53,258 bases of DNA from JBBDSH01 sp040905045 (GCA_040905045.1 JBBDSH010000023.1:1-53258); one strand, 5' to 3'. Shown: positions 36,099-44,728, counted from the first letter of the stretch. A program made the numbers and translations. Notes: generated from the letters alone by a model not told the origin.

Positions 36099-38954
36099 TC
36101 AAGCCAGTTCCCAGCGTATCCGGAACAGGTGATGGGTGATACTGCGCTGGTGCAGCCGCTTCTCCAGGGCGGCGATGAATTCGTCCCGGCGCCGTTCGAT
36201 GTCGTCCTCCACGTCGAAGATACCCTGGCGCTGGCGGCGCTGAAGTTTTTCCAGCTTTTTCAGATCCTCCTGCAGTTGCTTCTGCTCTTCCATGCTTGGC
36301 GCCATGCGGGCGCGGCGCTTGGTGTCCCGGATCTTGATCTTGGTATCTTTCAGGGCCTGTTCGGCGGACAGGATTTGGTCCTCCGCCCACTGCTCCAGTT
36401 TCTCCCGCTCACGCTGGAAATACTGATCGTTTTCATCCAGAGCGCGGCTCAGAGCCGCGTCCACCTGCCGTTTTGATGTTCTGGCCAGATTTTCCGGGGC
36501 TTCCCGTCCATGATCTTGTGAGACTTCCGCTGCCAGACTGAACAGGCGTTCACAGGCCTCCTGATCCAGTACCGTGCCGTCATCGGCAAGAGCGGTAAAC
36601 ACCAGATGTTCCTCACGCTCGAAGCTATCCAGTTCCAGCAGATTCAGATCCAGCCAGCCCGCTTTGGCGGTCAGGTTTTCCAGGACGGAGATTTTCAGCG
36701 CGTGACCAGAGAGATCAAAGGACACTTGTGCCTCCGGGGTGTCCAATCTGCGGCCCATATCGAGAACGTATTCCCCCAGGGGATGACTGAGCCTGTAGAG
36801 ATGCGCGTGCTCGGGGACCGGCTCGCCCTTGCGGATCAGGCGGTATTCCCCGGTTTCGGCTTCGGTGATGGGTGATTCCAGCAGATGAAAGGAGAGCGTG
36901 TCGGGCTCGAATTGCGCCTTATCATTCAATATAAAATGTGTGAGCTGCCAGAACAGGCGGCTGATGCGATCCAGGTTTTCCTCGGCTCGTTGCCGGTTGA
37001 TTCGGAGCAATTCATGAATATCGGCATCGAAATGTTCCAGCAGGTTCTGCTCCGTCTCGTGCATGCGGGACTCGATGGATTCCTCCAACTCCCGTCTCAA
37101 CTCGGCAAAGGCCGCTTCGATTTCCTCCGGTGTGCGGCAGGTATCATAAATCTCGGCAATCCTCTTCTCGAAATCCAGTCCGGATTCGATCCGGCCGAGT
37201 ATTTCATCGGATGCGCCGAACACGCCATCGAAAAGCTGGAATTTCTCCGACAGGAGTTCCAGGACGCGCCGATCCGCCGCATTGCGCTGATTCAGGAAAT
37301 TGATCACAACCACGTCGAACTTCTGACCGTAACGGTGGCAGCGGCCAATGCGCTGTTCGACCCGCTGCGGGTTCCAGGGCAGATCGTAATTGATGACCAG
37401 GGCGCAGAACTGCAGATTGATACCCTCGGCCCCGGCTTCCGTGGCGATCATGATCTCACCCTCGTCATGAAAATAATCCACCAGGGCGGTACGGCGATCG
37501 ATGGCGGGACTGCCGGTAACACGGTCACTGCCGGCATGTTCCTGCCGCCAGCGCTGGTAGATGCCGGTTACCGCCGGGGAAGTGTTGGAACCGCTGAAGG
37601 TGACAACCTTGCCTTGATACCCATGCGCTTCAAGGAAGCGGGACAGGTAATCCTGGGTCCTCCGGGATTCGGTAAATACCACGGCCTTGGTGGGAGCGCC
37701 CATCTCGCGCATGTGTTCAAACCCGGTCTGGATGGCCGTGAGCAGTGCATGGGACTTGTTATCCTCGCGGATATTGCGGGCCAGTTCGATATACTGCTCC
37801 AGTTCCGCTATTTCACCACGCAGCTTGACGCGATCGACATCCTTCTCAAGCTGGGGTACTGAAGCCTCCGCAACACCTTCCATCTGATCCAGTATCTCAT
37901 CATCCATGTCATCTTCAGTAATGATATTGGTAAGCCAGTCATCATCCAGCGTCTGACTCTGCTCCAATTGTTGCAAACGATTCAATATGGTTTCCAGGGT
38001 TGCAATTACGGCTTCCGTGGACGAAGCAAGAAGCTTGCGCAGGATCAATCCGACCAGATGCCGTTGTCTGTGAGGGAAGCCGTAACAGTCCTCGCGCTGC
38101 AGGTAACCGGAGACGAGATCATATAGGCGTTGTTCTTCATCGCTGGGCTCGAACGGGATGGTCAGAGGCCGGCGTTCCGTATATTGAATGTATTCCAGCA
38201 CCTGGCGCCGCAGGGTACGCTTGGTGAAATCCCGCAATCGGTGTCTTAAGGCCTCGATATCTCCTTCATTGCGCATATACTGAGTTCGAAAACTGACCGC
38301 ATCGCCGAACAGCTGTTCGTCAATGACTGTCGACAGACCGTATATTTCCAACAGGCTGTTCTGAAGCGGCGTCGCGGTGAGCAATAATTTGCGCGCGCCG
38401 GCCAGCGATCTTTTGATGGACTGTCCGGTCTGGTGGCTATCCCGGTGAGCGTTCCGCAGCTTCTGTGCCTCATCCATGACGACCAGATCCCAGGGAACCA
38501 GGCTAAGTTCCCGTTCAATCTTAACGGCAAAATTGTAGGAGATGATTGGAACCCAACCGTTTGTCAGGGGATTATCTATTCCATCATTGCGCAGATTTTT
38601 CCAGGTCCGGGCATCCAGAATCTGGGTATTCAGATGGAATTTCTCAGTGAGCTCGTTAGCCCACTGCTTACGCAGGGAAGCCGGGCAAATAACCAAAAGA
38701 TTACGTCGCCTTTCCGCCCAATACTGTGCCAATACCAACGCCGCCTCGATGGTCTTACCGAGGCCGACTTCATCGGCCAGCAGGTGTCCCTTGGTAAGCG
38801 GATTCTGTAATGCGAATAACGCGGCGTCGATCTGATGGGGATTCAGATCGACACTGGCATCGAAAAGGGATTGAGAAATTCGATCCATATCGCCGCCACG
38901 GCGGCGGCGGGTGAGTTCCCAGGCAAAATATTTAGCATGGTAGGGCGTTAGCAT
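36099..38954 (-). CDS. SNF2-family helicase with C-terminal coiled coil
   Basis: This 951-residue protein has motif I ADEVGLGKTIEAA, motif Ia LLVICPASLRKQW, motif II VVMDEAQKLRN, motif III LLTATPLQNSLLE, motif V IATEAGAEGINLQF and motif VI NPQRVEQRIGRCHRYGQ. These are the marks of SNF2/RapA-type DNA translocases. After about residue 640 the chain is helical, ending in a long Lys/Arg/Glu coiled coil (TKRRARMAPSMEEQKQLQEDL). No nuclease motif is seen. It lies 18 bp after the dGTPase gene. In a defence setting it may translocate on phage DNA or displace RNA polymerase. Confidence 0.83.
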   Translation of the reverse strand: MLTPYHAKYFAWELTRRRRGGDMDRISQSLFDASVDLNPHQIDAALFALQNPLTKGHLLADEVGLGKTIEAALVLAQYWAERRRNLLVICPASLRKQWANELTEKFHLNTQILDARTWKNLRNDGIDNPLTNGWVPIISYNFAVKIERELSLVPWDLVVMDEAQKLRNAHRDSHQTGQSIKRSLAGARKLLLTATPLQNSLLEIYGLSTVIDEQLFGDAVSFRTQYMRNEGDIEALRHRLRDFTKRTLRRQVLEYIQYTERRPLTIPFEPSDEEQRLYDLVSGYLQREDCYGFPHRQRHLVGLILRKLLASSTEAVIATLETILNRLQQLEQSQTLDDDWLTNIITEDDMDDEILDQMEGVAEASVPQLEKDVDRVKLRGEIAELEQYIELARNIREDNKSHALLTAIQTGFEHMREMGAPTKAVVFTESRRTQDYLSRFLEAHGYQGKVVTFSGSNTSPAVTGIYQRWRQEHAGSDRVTGSPAIDRRTALVDYFHDEGEIMIATEAGAEGINLQFCALVINYDLPWNPQRVEQRIGRCHRYGQKFDVVVINFLNQRNAADRRVLELLSEKFQLFDGVFGASDEILGRIESGLDFEKRIAEIYDTCRTPEEIEAAFAELRRELEESIESRMHETEQNLLEHFDADIHELLRINRQRAEENLDRISRLFWQLTHFILNDKAQFEPDTLSFHLLESPITEAETGEYRLIRKGEPVPEHAHLYRLSHPLGEYVLDMGRRLDTPEAQVSFDLSGHALKISVLENLTAKAGWLDLNLLELDSFEREEHLVFTALADDGTVLDQEACERLFSLAAEVSQDHGREAPENLARTSKRQVDAALSRALDENDQYFQREREKLEQWAEDQILSAEQALKDTKIKIRDTKRRARMAPSMEEQKQLQEDLKKLEKLQRRQRQGIFDVEDDIERRRDEFIAALEKRLHQRSITHHLFRIRWELA

Positions 38955-38972
38955 GGAATCAGATGTTACGTA

Positions 38973-40307
38973 CTAACTAAGACTATTGGGGGCCGGAGTC
39001 ATGCTGCCGGCTGAAATACCAGTGGTCTGCCTGTACATACCAGTGGCAAACCGATCTGTCATTCCCGATATGAAATCGGTGATCCGAAGTAGTGTTTCAT
39101 ATCTCGTTGCGTCTGAGGCCGGCCTCATCCTCCCCATCAACTGCCTGATTTTGCCAGATTTAGTTTTATCTGGATTTTCAATACATGCCTCCACAAGCGC
39201 TTCCAGCAAACCACCTATAACGGTGAATGAGGAGATCTCGACATATACTTTCTTAGAATGCTTGAATACTTTGTCCTCGCTTATTTGTTTGGCTTTCCTA
39301 ATAAAATCTCGATCAGATACATTCGTCAGAAGTTCACTGTGAAAACGGCCGTTGAGGATGTCGCGCTCATTATCGAGGAATGCTTCAGATGCCTGTTTAA
39401 CCAGAGTAGAGATGGCCTTTGATCGTAAAAAGCTTATACGTTGAACATCATCATCAAATCGCTTGTAATCACGCTTCTTGTGCTCAGTATCGAGAAAGAC
39501 TTTGAATAAGTCAGTGTATTCTTCGACCGATAAAGCGCCCATCTCTATGCCATCTTCCAAATCAATGAGGGCATAGCATATATCGTCAGCCGCCTCGACA
39601 AGATAAGCCAGGGGGTGTCTGTACCAGCCACCAGAATCGCGCATAATCATTCCAACCCTGTCTGCTACATCTGCCGCATATCCTTTCTCGGACTGAAAGA
39701 AGCTGAATTTACCCTTGCCATAGGGATCCTGATGACTACCCCAAGGATATTTCATGAAAGTAGCAAGAGTTGCATACGTCAACTGCATTCCGCCATCCCA
39801 CTTATAATTTTCAATCTGTGTCAATATCCTGAAGCCCTGCGCATTACCCTCGAAATTTATGAGATCCTTGCATTCTGCCTCAGTCATCGAATCATCAAAT
39901 ATCTCTGGATGGCTTACGAACCAATCCTTAATCGCTTCTTCGCCAACATGCCCAAAGGGCGGATTACCTATATCATGCCCATAGCAGGCGGACTGCACTA
40001 ATAAACCAATGTCATGCTCATCGGTATCCTTTAGATTGTGTCTCATTACAATTTCTCGTCCAACAAAAGCACCAAGCGCGTACCCAATAGTCCCTACTTC
40101 CATGCTATGGGTAAGCCTTGTACGTACATGGTCATTTTCAACCAAAGGATGCACCTGGGTTTTATATTGCAGTCGCCGGAATGGCTGAGAAAATATGATC
40201 CTGTCCTGATCCTCAAAGAACGGTGGTAAATCTACGTTGTAGTGAGGCTTATCCGGCGGTCGTCTTAATCGATTACTATTCAATAGCTTTTGCCAATCCA
40301 TCGTCAT
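38973..40307 (-). CDS. dgt: dGTPase-family HD-domain dNTP triphosphohydrolase
   Basis: This 444-residue HD enzyme splits dGTP (or other dNTPs) into the nucleoside and triphosphate. HD motifs appear as RLTHSMEVGTIG, CYGHDIGNPPFGHVGE and VEAADDICYALIDLEDG. The N-terminus DWQKLLNSNRL...DQDRIIFSQPFRRLQYKTQVHP is typical of Dgt. SD GAGGAG precedes the ATG. GC is lower than in the housekeeping genes. Some Dgt-like proteins are known antiphage factors that empty the dNTP pool; its position directly before an SNF2 helicase in this array favours that role over housekeeping. Confidence 0.88.
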   Translation of the reverse strand: MTMDWQKLLNSNRLRRPPDKPHYNVDLPPFFEDQDRIIFSQPFRRLQYKTQVHPLVENDHVRTRLTHSMEVGTIGYALGAFVGREIVMRHNLKDTDEHDIGLLVQSACYGHDIGNPPFGHVGEEAIKDWFVSHPEIFDDSMTEAECKDLINFEGNAQGFRILTQIENYKWDGGMQLTYATLATFMKYPWGSHQDPYGKGKFSFFQSEKGYAADVADRVGMIMRDSGGWYRHPLAYLVEAADDICYALIDLEDGIEMGALSVEEYTDLFKVFLDTEHKKRDYKRFDDDVQRISFLRSKAISTLVKQASEAFLDNERDILNGRFHSELLTNVSDRDFIRKAKQISEDKVFKHSKKVYVEISSFTVIGGLLEALVEACIENPDKTKSGKIRQLMGRMRPASDATRYETLLRITDFISGMTDRFATGMYRQTTGISAGSMTPAPNSLS

Positions 40308-40370
40308 TTCAATATCTCCTCATCCTGTCAGAACAAAGCCAAATGAGTATTATGAAGCCGATATTCATTA

Positions 40371-40871
40371 CTATCCATTTTCCTTTTTGTATCGTTTAAG
40401 CTGATCCTTTACCTCGTCCCATGGCAGGAAGCTACCGGCCTCTTCCATCCCGTTATAGGAATTCTCTGCATCCGTTACGGTTATTACTTCGCATTCAAGC
40501 ATTTTACCGATGATCCAGACCGTACCATGAACCTCGATATTTACCCGATCGCAAACCTGCCTCAATTTCCTGTCACCGGTCAGCAATGAAACATGTTCCT
40601 GCTCCGCCAAAGCCAGTGCTGATAAATCTATATGACTAACTCCCTTATAATACTGACCCAGTTCCAGCATTCTTGATATAGCTTTGTCCTGTAATTCCAG
40701 CAACTGCAAACCTTTGTCCAGCAGATAATCCCGCTGGTAATTCAATTCCTGCTCAAACAGCAGATCAGGGACTGCGTATTCATAAGGCAATTGGAACATG
40801 GCATCGATCAGTTTCCCCACTTCCAGATCTATGAGAATGTTGGCATCACTGATTAACAGCTTGCTTTCCAT
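40371..40871 (-). CDS. PIN-domain protein paired with Xre-ImmA regulator
   Basis: This 166-residue PIN-type RNase candidate has a first acidic site ISDANILIDLEVGKL and a later HIDLSALALAEQEHVSLLTGDRKLRQV with the second and third Asp. The C-terminus is longer than in classic VapC. I choose the ATG at 40871, since AAGGA lies nine bases upstream, whereas it directly abuts the in-frame ATG at 40880. The start lies inside the Xre-ImmA gene with about 26 bp overlap. The pair matches the known Xre-COG2856-PIN type of toxin-antitoxin. Confidence 0.75.
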   Translation of the reverse strand: MESKLLISDANILIDLEVGKLIDAMFQLPYEYAVPDLLFEQELNYQRDYLLDKGLQLLELQDKAISRMLELGQYYKGVSHIDLSALALAEQEHVSLLTGDRKLRQVCDRVNIEVHGTVWIIGKMLECEVITVTDAENSYNGMEEAGSFLPWDEVKDQLKRYKKENG

Positions 40872-41913
40872 GGTCCACATTCCTTATGGAGCGGAATTCA
40901 ACGACGGCCATTCGCATTAATTCCGCTGCTTTCGATTCGCTAATGAAATCCTCCGCCAAAGCATGAAAGACCAGTTGTTTAAAAACCTGAGGCTCTTCCC
41001 GTGGATATTCATCACAGGGCTCTTGTTTATGCCAGCCTCTCTGGTTGAAATACCGGTATATTTCCTGATAAGTCGATTGAGGAATTATCTTCAGGTCCCG
41101 GGCTCGATGCAGCCAGCCGCCCATGCTGAGACCGTAGGCCTTTTTCAGAACGCATAACTCGTACGGCTCGAACCAGGAGCGTTTCTCCCCCAGTTCTTTA
41201 TAGACTTCCGAATCCGGCGCCAGGAAAGCACCGGCAAACCGGTTCGCCGCCCGCTCGATATCCAGATTATTATTAATCCGATCCGCGAGGATCAGATGAC
41301 CGAGCTCATGCGCCAGGGTAAAGCGTTGCCGATCACCGGGCCAATCCTGGCCGACGACGATGACCGGGGCGCCATTGACGCTGCAGGCCAGACCATCGAA
41401 CTTGCCGTCGTGTTGCGCTTCGGTCTGAAATACCCGGACACCCCGCTCTTCCAGGGCACCGGTCAGATCCGGAATGGGGTCCCGGCCCAGGTTCCATTCA
41501 TTCCGGACACGTACAGCGATTTCCTCGATTTCATCATAACTCTTGATTGCCGGTGGAAGGTTATCCGGGAGCCGGAACTCGCCCATCAAACTATTCGGCA
41601 GGATCTCCTCCAGTTCAAGATAACGCTCGATTTGCTCCTTTATATCCCCTTCTATTCGGACCAAGACCTTCTTGGGCAATTTGGTGTGCTTGCGGTATTC
41701 CACTTCGCGCAGTTCGACCTGAGTGGTGCGGAAGAAATATTCAGCCCGTACGCCCAGGGCCTGGGCGAGTTGGAGCAAAACATTGGAAGATGGGACGGAC
41801 TGGTTGTTTTCGTATTTGGAGACGGCCATGGCGCTGATACCCGCCCTTTCCGCCAACCCGCGCTGGGACAAGCCGGACGCCTTCCGTGCCTGCTTGATTC
41901 GCTCTCCTATCAT
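40846..41913 (-). CDS. Xre regulator fused to ImmA/IrrE-type metalloprotease
   Basis: This 355-residue protein has an N-terminal HTH (IGERIKQARKASGLSQRGLAERAGISAMAVSKYENNQSVPSSNVLLQLAQAL) and a zincin domain with HELGH (FTLAHELGHLIL) plus the later Glu-bearing helix (ERAANRFAGAFLAP). This COG2856 combination controls phage-like and TA genes by self-cleavage or cleavage of a repressor. It should act as sensor-antitoxin for the PIN protein downstream. A long inverted repeat precedes the start. Confidence 0.85.
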   Translation of the reverse strand: MIGERIKQARKASGLSQRGLAERAGISAMAVSKYENNQSVPSSNVLLQLAQALGVRAEYFFRTTQVELREVEYRKHTKLPKKVLVRIEGDIKEQIERYLELEEILPNSLMGEFRLPDNLPPAIKSYDEIEEIAVRVRNEWNLGRDPIPDLTGALEERGVRVFQTEAQHDGKFDGLACSVNGAPVIVVGQDWPGDRQRFTLAHELGHLILADRINNNLDIERAANRFAGAFLAPDSEVYKELGEKRSWFEPYELCVLKKAYGLSMGGWLHRARDLKIIPQSTYQEIYRYFNQRGWHKQEPCDEYPREEPQVFKQLVFHALAEDFISESKAAELMRMAVVEFRSIRNVDHGKQAVNQ

Positions 41914-41924
41914 GGTTCTCTCCG

Positions 41925-41961
41925 GTTTACAAAATTCTATATTTCTTGTATATTTGTAAAC
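41925..41961. promoter_or_regulatory. Operator between Xre-ImmA and the divergent small-gene pair
   Basis: GTTTACAAA (41925-41933) and TTTGTAAAC (41953-41961) are perfect inverted arms around an AT-rich 19-bp core. The site is centred 30 bp upstream of the Xre-ImmA start and about 80 bp before the divergent gene, so it may control both. Confidence 0.6.
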
Positions 41962-42021
41962 TATAGGTCAGAAATCCTGAGTCGTCAAATTTTTTTATTT
42001 ATGAAACAAGGAGATAAGATT

Positions 42022-42195
42022 ATGGCCACCAATCCCCCTGCTGGTGACGGCCGCCGTAACGGCGCTGTCCGGAACCGCTCCCAAACCCTGAACCCACATA
42101 ATAATCGCTGGGTGGTGAGAGATACAGGCACCGGGCGCTTTATCAACCAAAAAGCCGATCCCCGGCCATTCAAGGGCGTCCGCAGGGAGAGGTAA
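42022..42195 (+). CDS. Small basic protein, 57 residues
   Basis: The protein starts MATNPPAGDGRRNGAVRNRS and continues with NNRWVVRDTGTGRFINQKADP. It is basic, without Cys or membrane segments. The start has the strong SD AAGGAG ten bases upstream. I do not recognise a function. It is followed after one base by the next gene, so they form an operon divergent from Xre-ImmA. The Gly/Arg/Asn-rich make-up could fit nucleic-acid binding, but nothing proves it. Confidence 0.65.
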   Translation: MATNPPAGDGRRNGAVRNRSQTLNPHNNRWVVRDTGTGRFINQKADPRPFKGVRRER

Positions 42196-42196
42196 T

Positions 42197-42559
42197 ATGT
42201 CCAATGCCGCTACCCATCGAATCGCCTCCGGGGCGGGTGTCCTGGCTATCTGGGGCTACCGGGAATACAAAGAATCCGGCGAGATAAGCCTTGAGACATT
42301 CACCGCCGGCGGGGTCGCCACCCTCACAGCCAGGCTGCCGGATATCATCGAACCGGCCTGTCACCCGAATCACCGGCAATTTTTCCATAGCCTGGCATTT
42401 GCAGGCACGATTAGTTATGGAATGTACAGGCTCTATGAGTGGGAGCCGGAAAGTGACCTGGATAAGACTCTCAGGCTGGCTGGACTGGCCGCGGGTGCTT
42501 CTTACCTTATTCACTTGCTGCTTGATGCACGCACGCCCAAAGGATTACCAGTCTGCTAG
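42197..42559 (+). CDS. Small membrane protein resembling YdjM/DUF457 hydrolases
   Basis: This 120-residue protein has three or four hydrophobic stretches. The motif LPDIIEPACHPNHRQFFHSL and the later YLIHLLLDARTPKGLP match the conserved blocks of membrane-bound metal-dependent hydrolases (PD-x-D/E...HR-x-x-HS and HL-x-LD), but the length is below the usual 160-200, so it is a compact or reduced member. It starts one base after the 57-residue gene and is surely co-transcribed. Function is unknown; an envelope role at infection is conceivable. Confidence 0.6.
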   Translation: MSNAATHRIASGAGVLAIWGYREYKESGEISLETFTAGGVATLTARLPDIIEPACHPNHRQFFHSLAFAGTISYGMYRLYEWEPESDLDKTLRLAGLAAGASYLIHLLLDARTPKGLPVC

Positions 42560-42568
42560 ATTGCAGAT

Positions 42569-43468
42569 TTAAATGGCCTTATAGGAATTTGGCTCAAGGT
42601 CGGAAACTTTTGTTTCAATCTGATGGGCAATCCTTTGAATTTGTTGTTCTGAAAGTTTGGTATTACTGATTCTGGGGATTAGGTACTGAGGGTCTTTACC
42701 GTTATAGACGTACGGGGGATTCTTGCTTTTTCGATCTATATACCAACCGCAAATCGAAAGTATAGGAGTCACTGAAACGGGATCTCCCGTGGCGGAACTC
42801 AGTGTTTTAGACAACCATTTTGCATTCCTTTTTACCTGCTCCACAGGTTCTTGTTCCGTCCAGCCGGGGAAGATCAACTTCTGGCCATCGTAAGTTACCG
42901 TGTATTCCGATTTGTCACCGGCCTTGTTCCTCTTGGCCCTGCCCTTGGTCTCGATAGCGAAAACACCATTCTCTCCAACTACAACGTGGTCTATATTAAA
43001 CTTATCGGCCGGAATGTCATGAAAGACGCGGTATCCCATAGACAATAATTTATTCAGTTCCTGGCCAGTGGCACGCTCCGCATCAAATCCCAGCCTGAGG
43101 TTTTCGCGCTCATTCAGTGTTTTTATTAACTTATGAAGACAATAAAGAGTAATCACCATCATGGAGCCAAAATTAATGGCAAACCTGAACAGGGTCTCAG
43201 GCTCATCCCCAAGGTAAGATTGTGACAAATGGAAAGAAAGGAAAAATAGCGGAGCCGATATCGAAAAGAGCAGAAAAATTATCAGATCCAGGTCCATATC
43301 CCGAATCTGGTTTTGCAGCGATTCTCCGGGAGCACGCTGAAGCTGGATTGTTAACGGGTTACGCTTTTTCCTGGTATTCCATTTCCATAAATACATTATC
43401 CCGACGAATATCGCGAACCATGAGATAAATAATAGTATTGGCAATGCACCTGCCATTAATGTTCCCAT
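42569..43468 (-). CDS. Membrane-anchored NERD-domain protein
   Basis: This 299-residue protein has one N-terminal membrane helix (PILLFISWFAIFVGIMYLW) and two more after residue 60 (LIIFLLFSISAPLFFLSF, FAINFGSMMVITLYCL). It then has a cytoplasmic NERD domain (GQELNKLLSMGYRVFHDIPADKFNIDHVVVGENGVFAIETKGR) with the D...E-x-K nuclease-like core. NERD proteins are nuclease-related and occur in defence islands. The SD AAGGAG precedes the ATG. It converges on the DUF457-like gene. Confidence 0.83.
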   Translation of the reverse strand: MGTLMAGALPILLFISWFAIFVGIMYLWKWNTRKKRNPLTIQLQRAPGESLQNQIRDMDLDLIIFLLFSISAPLFFLSFHLSQSYLGDEPETLFRFAINFGSMMVITLYCLHKLIKTLNERENLRLGFDAERATGQELNKLLSMGYRVFHDIPADKFNIDHVVVGENGVFAIETKGRAKRNKAGDKSEYTVTYDGQKLIFPGWTEQEPVEQVKRNAKWLSKTLSSATGDPVSVTPILSICGWYIDRKSKNPPYVYNGKDPQYLIPRISNTKLSEQQIQRIAHQIETKVSDLEPNSYKAI

Positions 43469-43538
43469 TTTTTCTCCTTCCCTTTCCCGAATGTGATAAC
43501 AGTCTGTTGTTCGTTTCTGATCCTTAGCTGCCCAAAAG

Positions 43539-43598
43539 TTACTTTACCTGTCCGAAATCGTACCAGTCGCCGTCGGTGATGCCGATCCAGAATTGCAT
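43539..43598 (-). pseudogene. 5' fragment of an HNH endonuclease gene (copy 1)
   Basis: Nineteen codons, MQFWIGITDGDWYDFGQVK and stop, match the N-terminus of a family of putative HNH restriction endonucleases that begin M-x-[FY]-W-[VI]-G-[VI]-T-D-x-[DR]-W. The rest of the gene is absent. The first 40 bp are repeated exactly at 44934-44973. Confidence 0.5.
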
Positions 43599-43611
43599 TT
43601 GCTCGAGTATT

Positions 43612-43749
43612 TCATTCCGGCCTGTTTCCAAGCTGTCGCAATGCTGTGAGCAATTCGGGAACGTCCGTTGCAATAATGCTCCATAAGGTATCGTCATCCA
43701 TGCCCGGATAAAAGCGCCATTCGCGACGGCCGCGTCCCGTTTCAGACAT
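43612..43749 (-). pseudogene. hepT-like HEPN toxin with large in-frame internal deletion
   Basis: Forty-five codons remain. The first 14 (MSETGRGRREWRFY) match the N-terminus of DUF86/HepT proteins and the last 29 (MDDDTLWSIIATDVPELLTALRQL...) match the C-terminus. The roughly 70 residues between, with the R-x4-6-H RNase motif, are missing without a frame shift. The start overlaps the end of the mntA-like gene by 8 bp as in intact pairs. The gene still looks translatable but cannot be catalytic. Confidence 0.75.
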
Positions 43750-44032
43750 GGATGGCCTCCCTTTCAATGGCCGGCCTCAGTTCTTTACGCAGCGCTTTGT
43801 GGGTAACCAGATCCACGGGGCAGCCCAGCAGGTCTTCCAGATAGAACTGTACGCCGAAGTAGCGCTTCGAGGTGGCCGGGCCATCGAACTCCACCAGGAT
43901 ATCGATGTCACTCCGGGGGTTTGCCCGGTTGTGGACCACGGAACCGAACAAGGCCAGATCGGTTACGCCAAACTCCCTGGCTAGATGTGCCTTATGGCCT
44001 TTCAGGAGATCCAATGCGGTTGTCTTATCCAT
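43742..44032 (-). CDS. mntA: MntA-type nucleotidyltransferase antitoxin
   Basis: This 96-residue minimal nucleotidyltransferase has the site LFGSVVHNRANPRSDIDILVEF (GS-x10-DxD). The length and the closing PVDLVTHKALRKELRPAIEREAIHV are typical of MntA proteins, which AMPylate the HepT partner. I choose the ATG at 44032 (MDKTTALDLL). Its partner hepT is internally deleted, so it now acts alone or on another HEPN protein. Confidence 0.83.
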   Translation of the reverse strand: MDKTTALDLLKGHKAHLAREFGVTDLALFGSVVHNRANPRSDIDILVEFDGPATSKRYFGVQFYLEDLLGCPVDLVTHKALRKELRPAIEREAIHV

Positions 44033-44104
44033 AATAGTCTCTCGTGTCCTGTGGTTTGTGTGCATACCAGCTGTCGGCGCTCTTCCGACATCCCAGGAAC
44101 CTCT

Positions 44105-44728
44105 TCATTTTTTTGCCTCCATTCTAGCGAGCTCGTGAAAAATATCGGCGATCCAGGCAGGCGCATAACGGATACCCTTCATCAGTTGGCGCCGGGCGTC
44201 TGCATCCAGCCGGCGGTCGAGCTGTGCGATTACCCTGTCATCGACATTCTTCCGCCCCAGATATCGCAACGCCTGGATGACCAGACCGCTGATGTTTCCG
44301 GCTGTGGCCATGTTCCTCGGGGTCGTGTGTTTCAGAATTATCTGGCGTTTGCCGACCTGGACCGTGCGTGAGCGCCCGTCCGTTAAATAGACCATCCTCA
44401 CGGGCACCTGCATTGTCAAACCGAGCAGGTTCGCCGCGTAGGCCCCGGATGGCTGGAGCCGGGTGGCGTCCCGGCCGGCCAAGGCCTTGGCGATGGCATC
44501 CGGTGACGGCTGCAACGGCCCCAGCTGCGGGTTTGTCCTGGGATAATCGTACAGTCCCCGGGCTAGCTGGCGGATAACTCCGGAGATCCGATGCCGCATC
44601 AAGGCGAGGTCGATTGCTCGACGGGACCCGAGATCCTTGAAACTGTCGGGGGTAAAAACAGCACCCCGCTTGTGAGCCCTTATCCGACGTAAGACCTTGC
44701 TGTCAGTGCTTTCCGCGTGCTTTCCCAT
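44105..44728 (-). CDS. DUF6088/AbiEi-like antitoxin, orphan
   Basis: This 207-residue protein matches DUF6088, a relative of the AbiEi antitoxins. The N-terminal winged helix is seen as KVLRRIRAHKRGAVFTPDSFKDLGSRRAIDLALMRHRISGVIRQLARGLYDYP, and the C-terminal part as LQPSGAYAANLLGLTMQVPVRMVYLTDGRSRTVQVGKRQIILKHT. Such proteins are normally followed by an AbiEii-type nucleotidyltransferase. Here the downstream gene is the much smaller mntA, so the own toxin is lost. A 10-bp inverted repeat lies 9 bp before the start. Confidence 0.78.
   Translation of the reverse strand: MGKHAESTDSKVLRRIRAHKRGAVFTPDSFKDLGSRRAIDLALMRHRISGVIRQLARGLYDYPRTNPQLGPLQPSPDAIAKALAGRDATRLQPSGAYAANLLGLTMQVPVRMVYLTDGRSRTVQVGKRQIILKHTTPRNMATAGNISGLVIQALRYLGRKNVDDRVIAQLDRRLDADARRQLMKGIRYAPAWIADIFHELARMEAKK

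Noticed and set aside
21410..40307. DISARM or BREX system
   Set aside because: A methylase, helicases and a PLD protein are present, but no DUF1998 (DrmB) protein, PglZ, BrxC or BrxL-type protein is visible. The methylase and Res are clearly type III.
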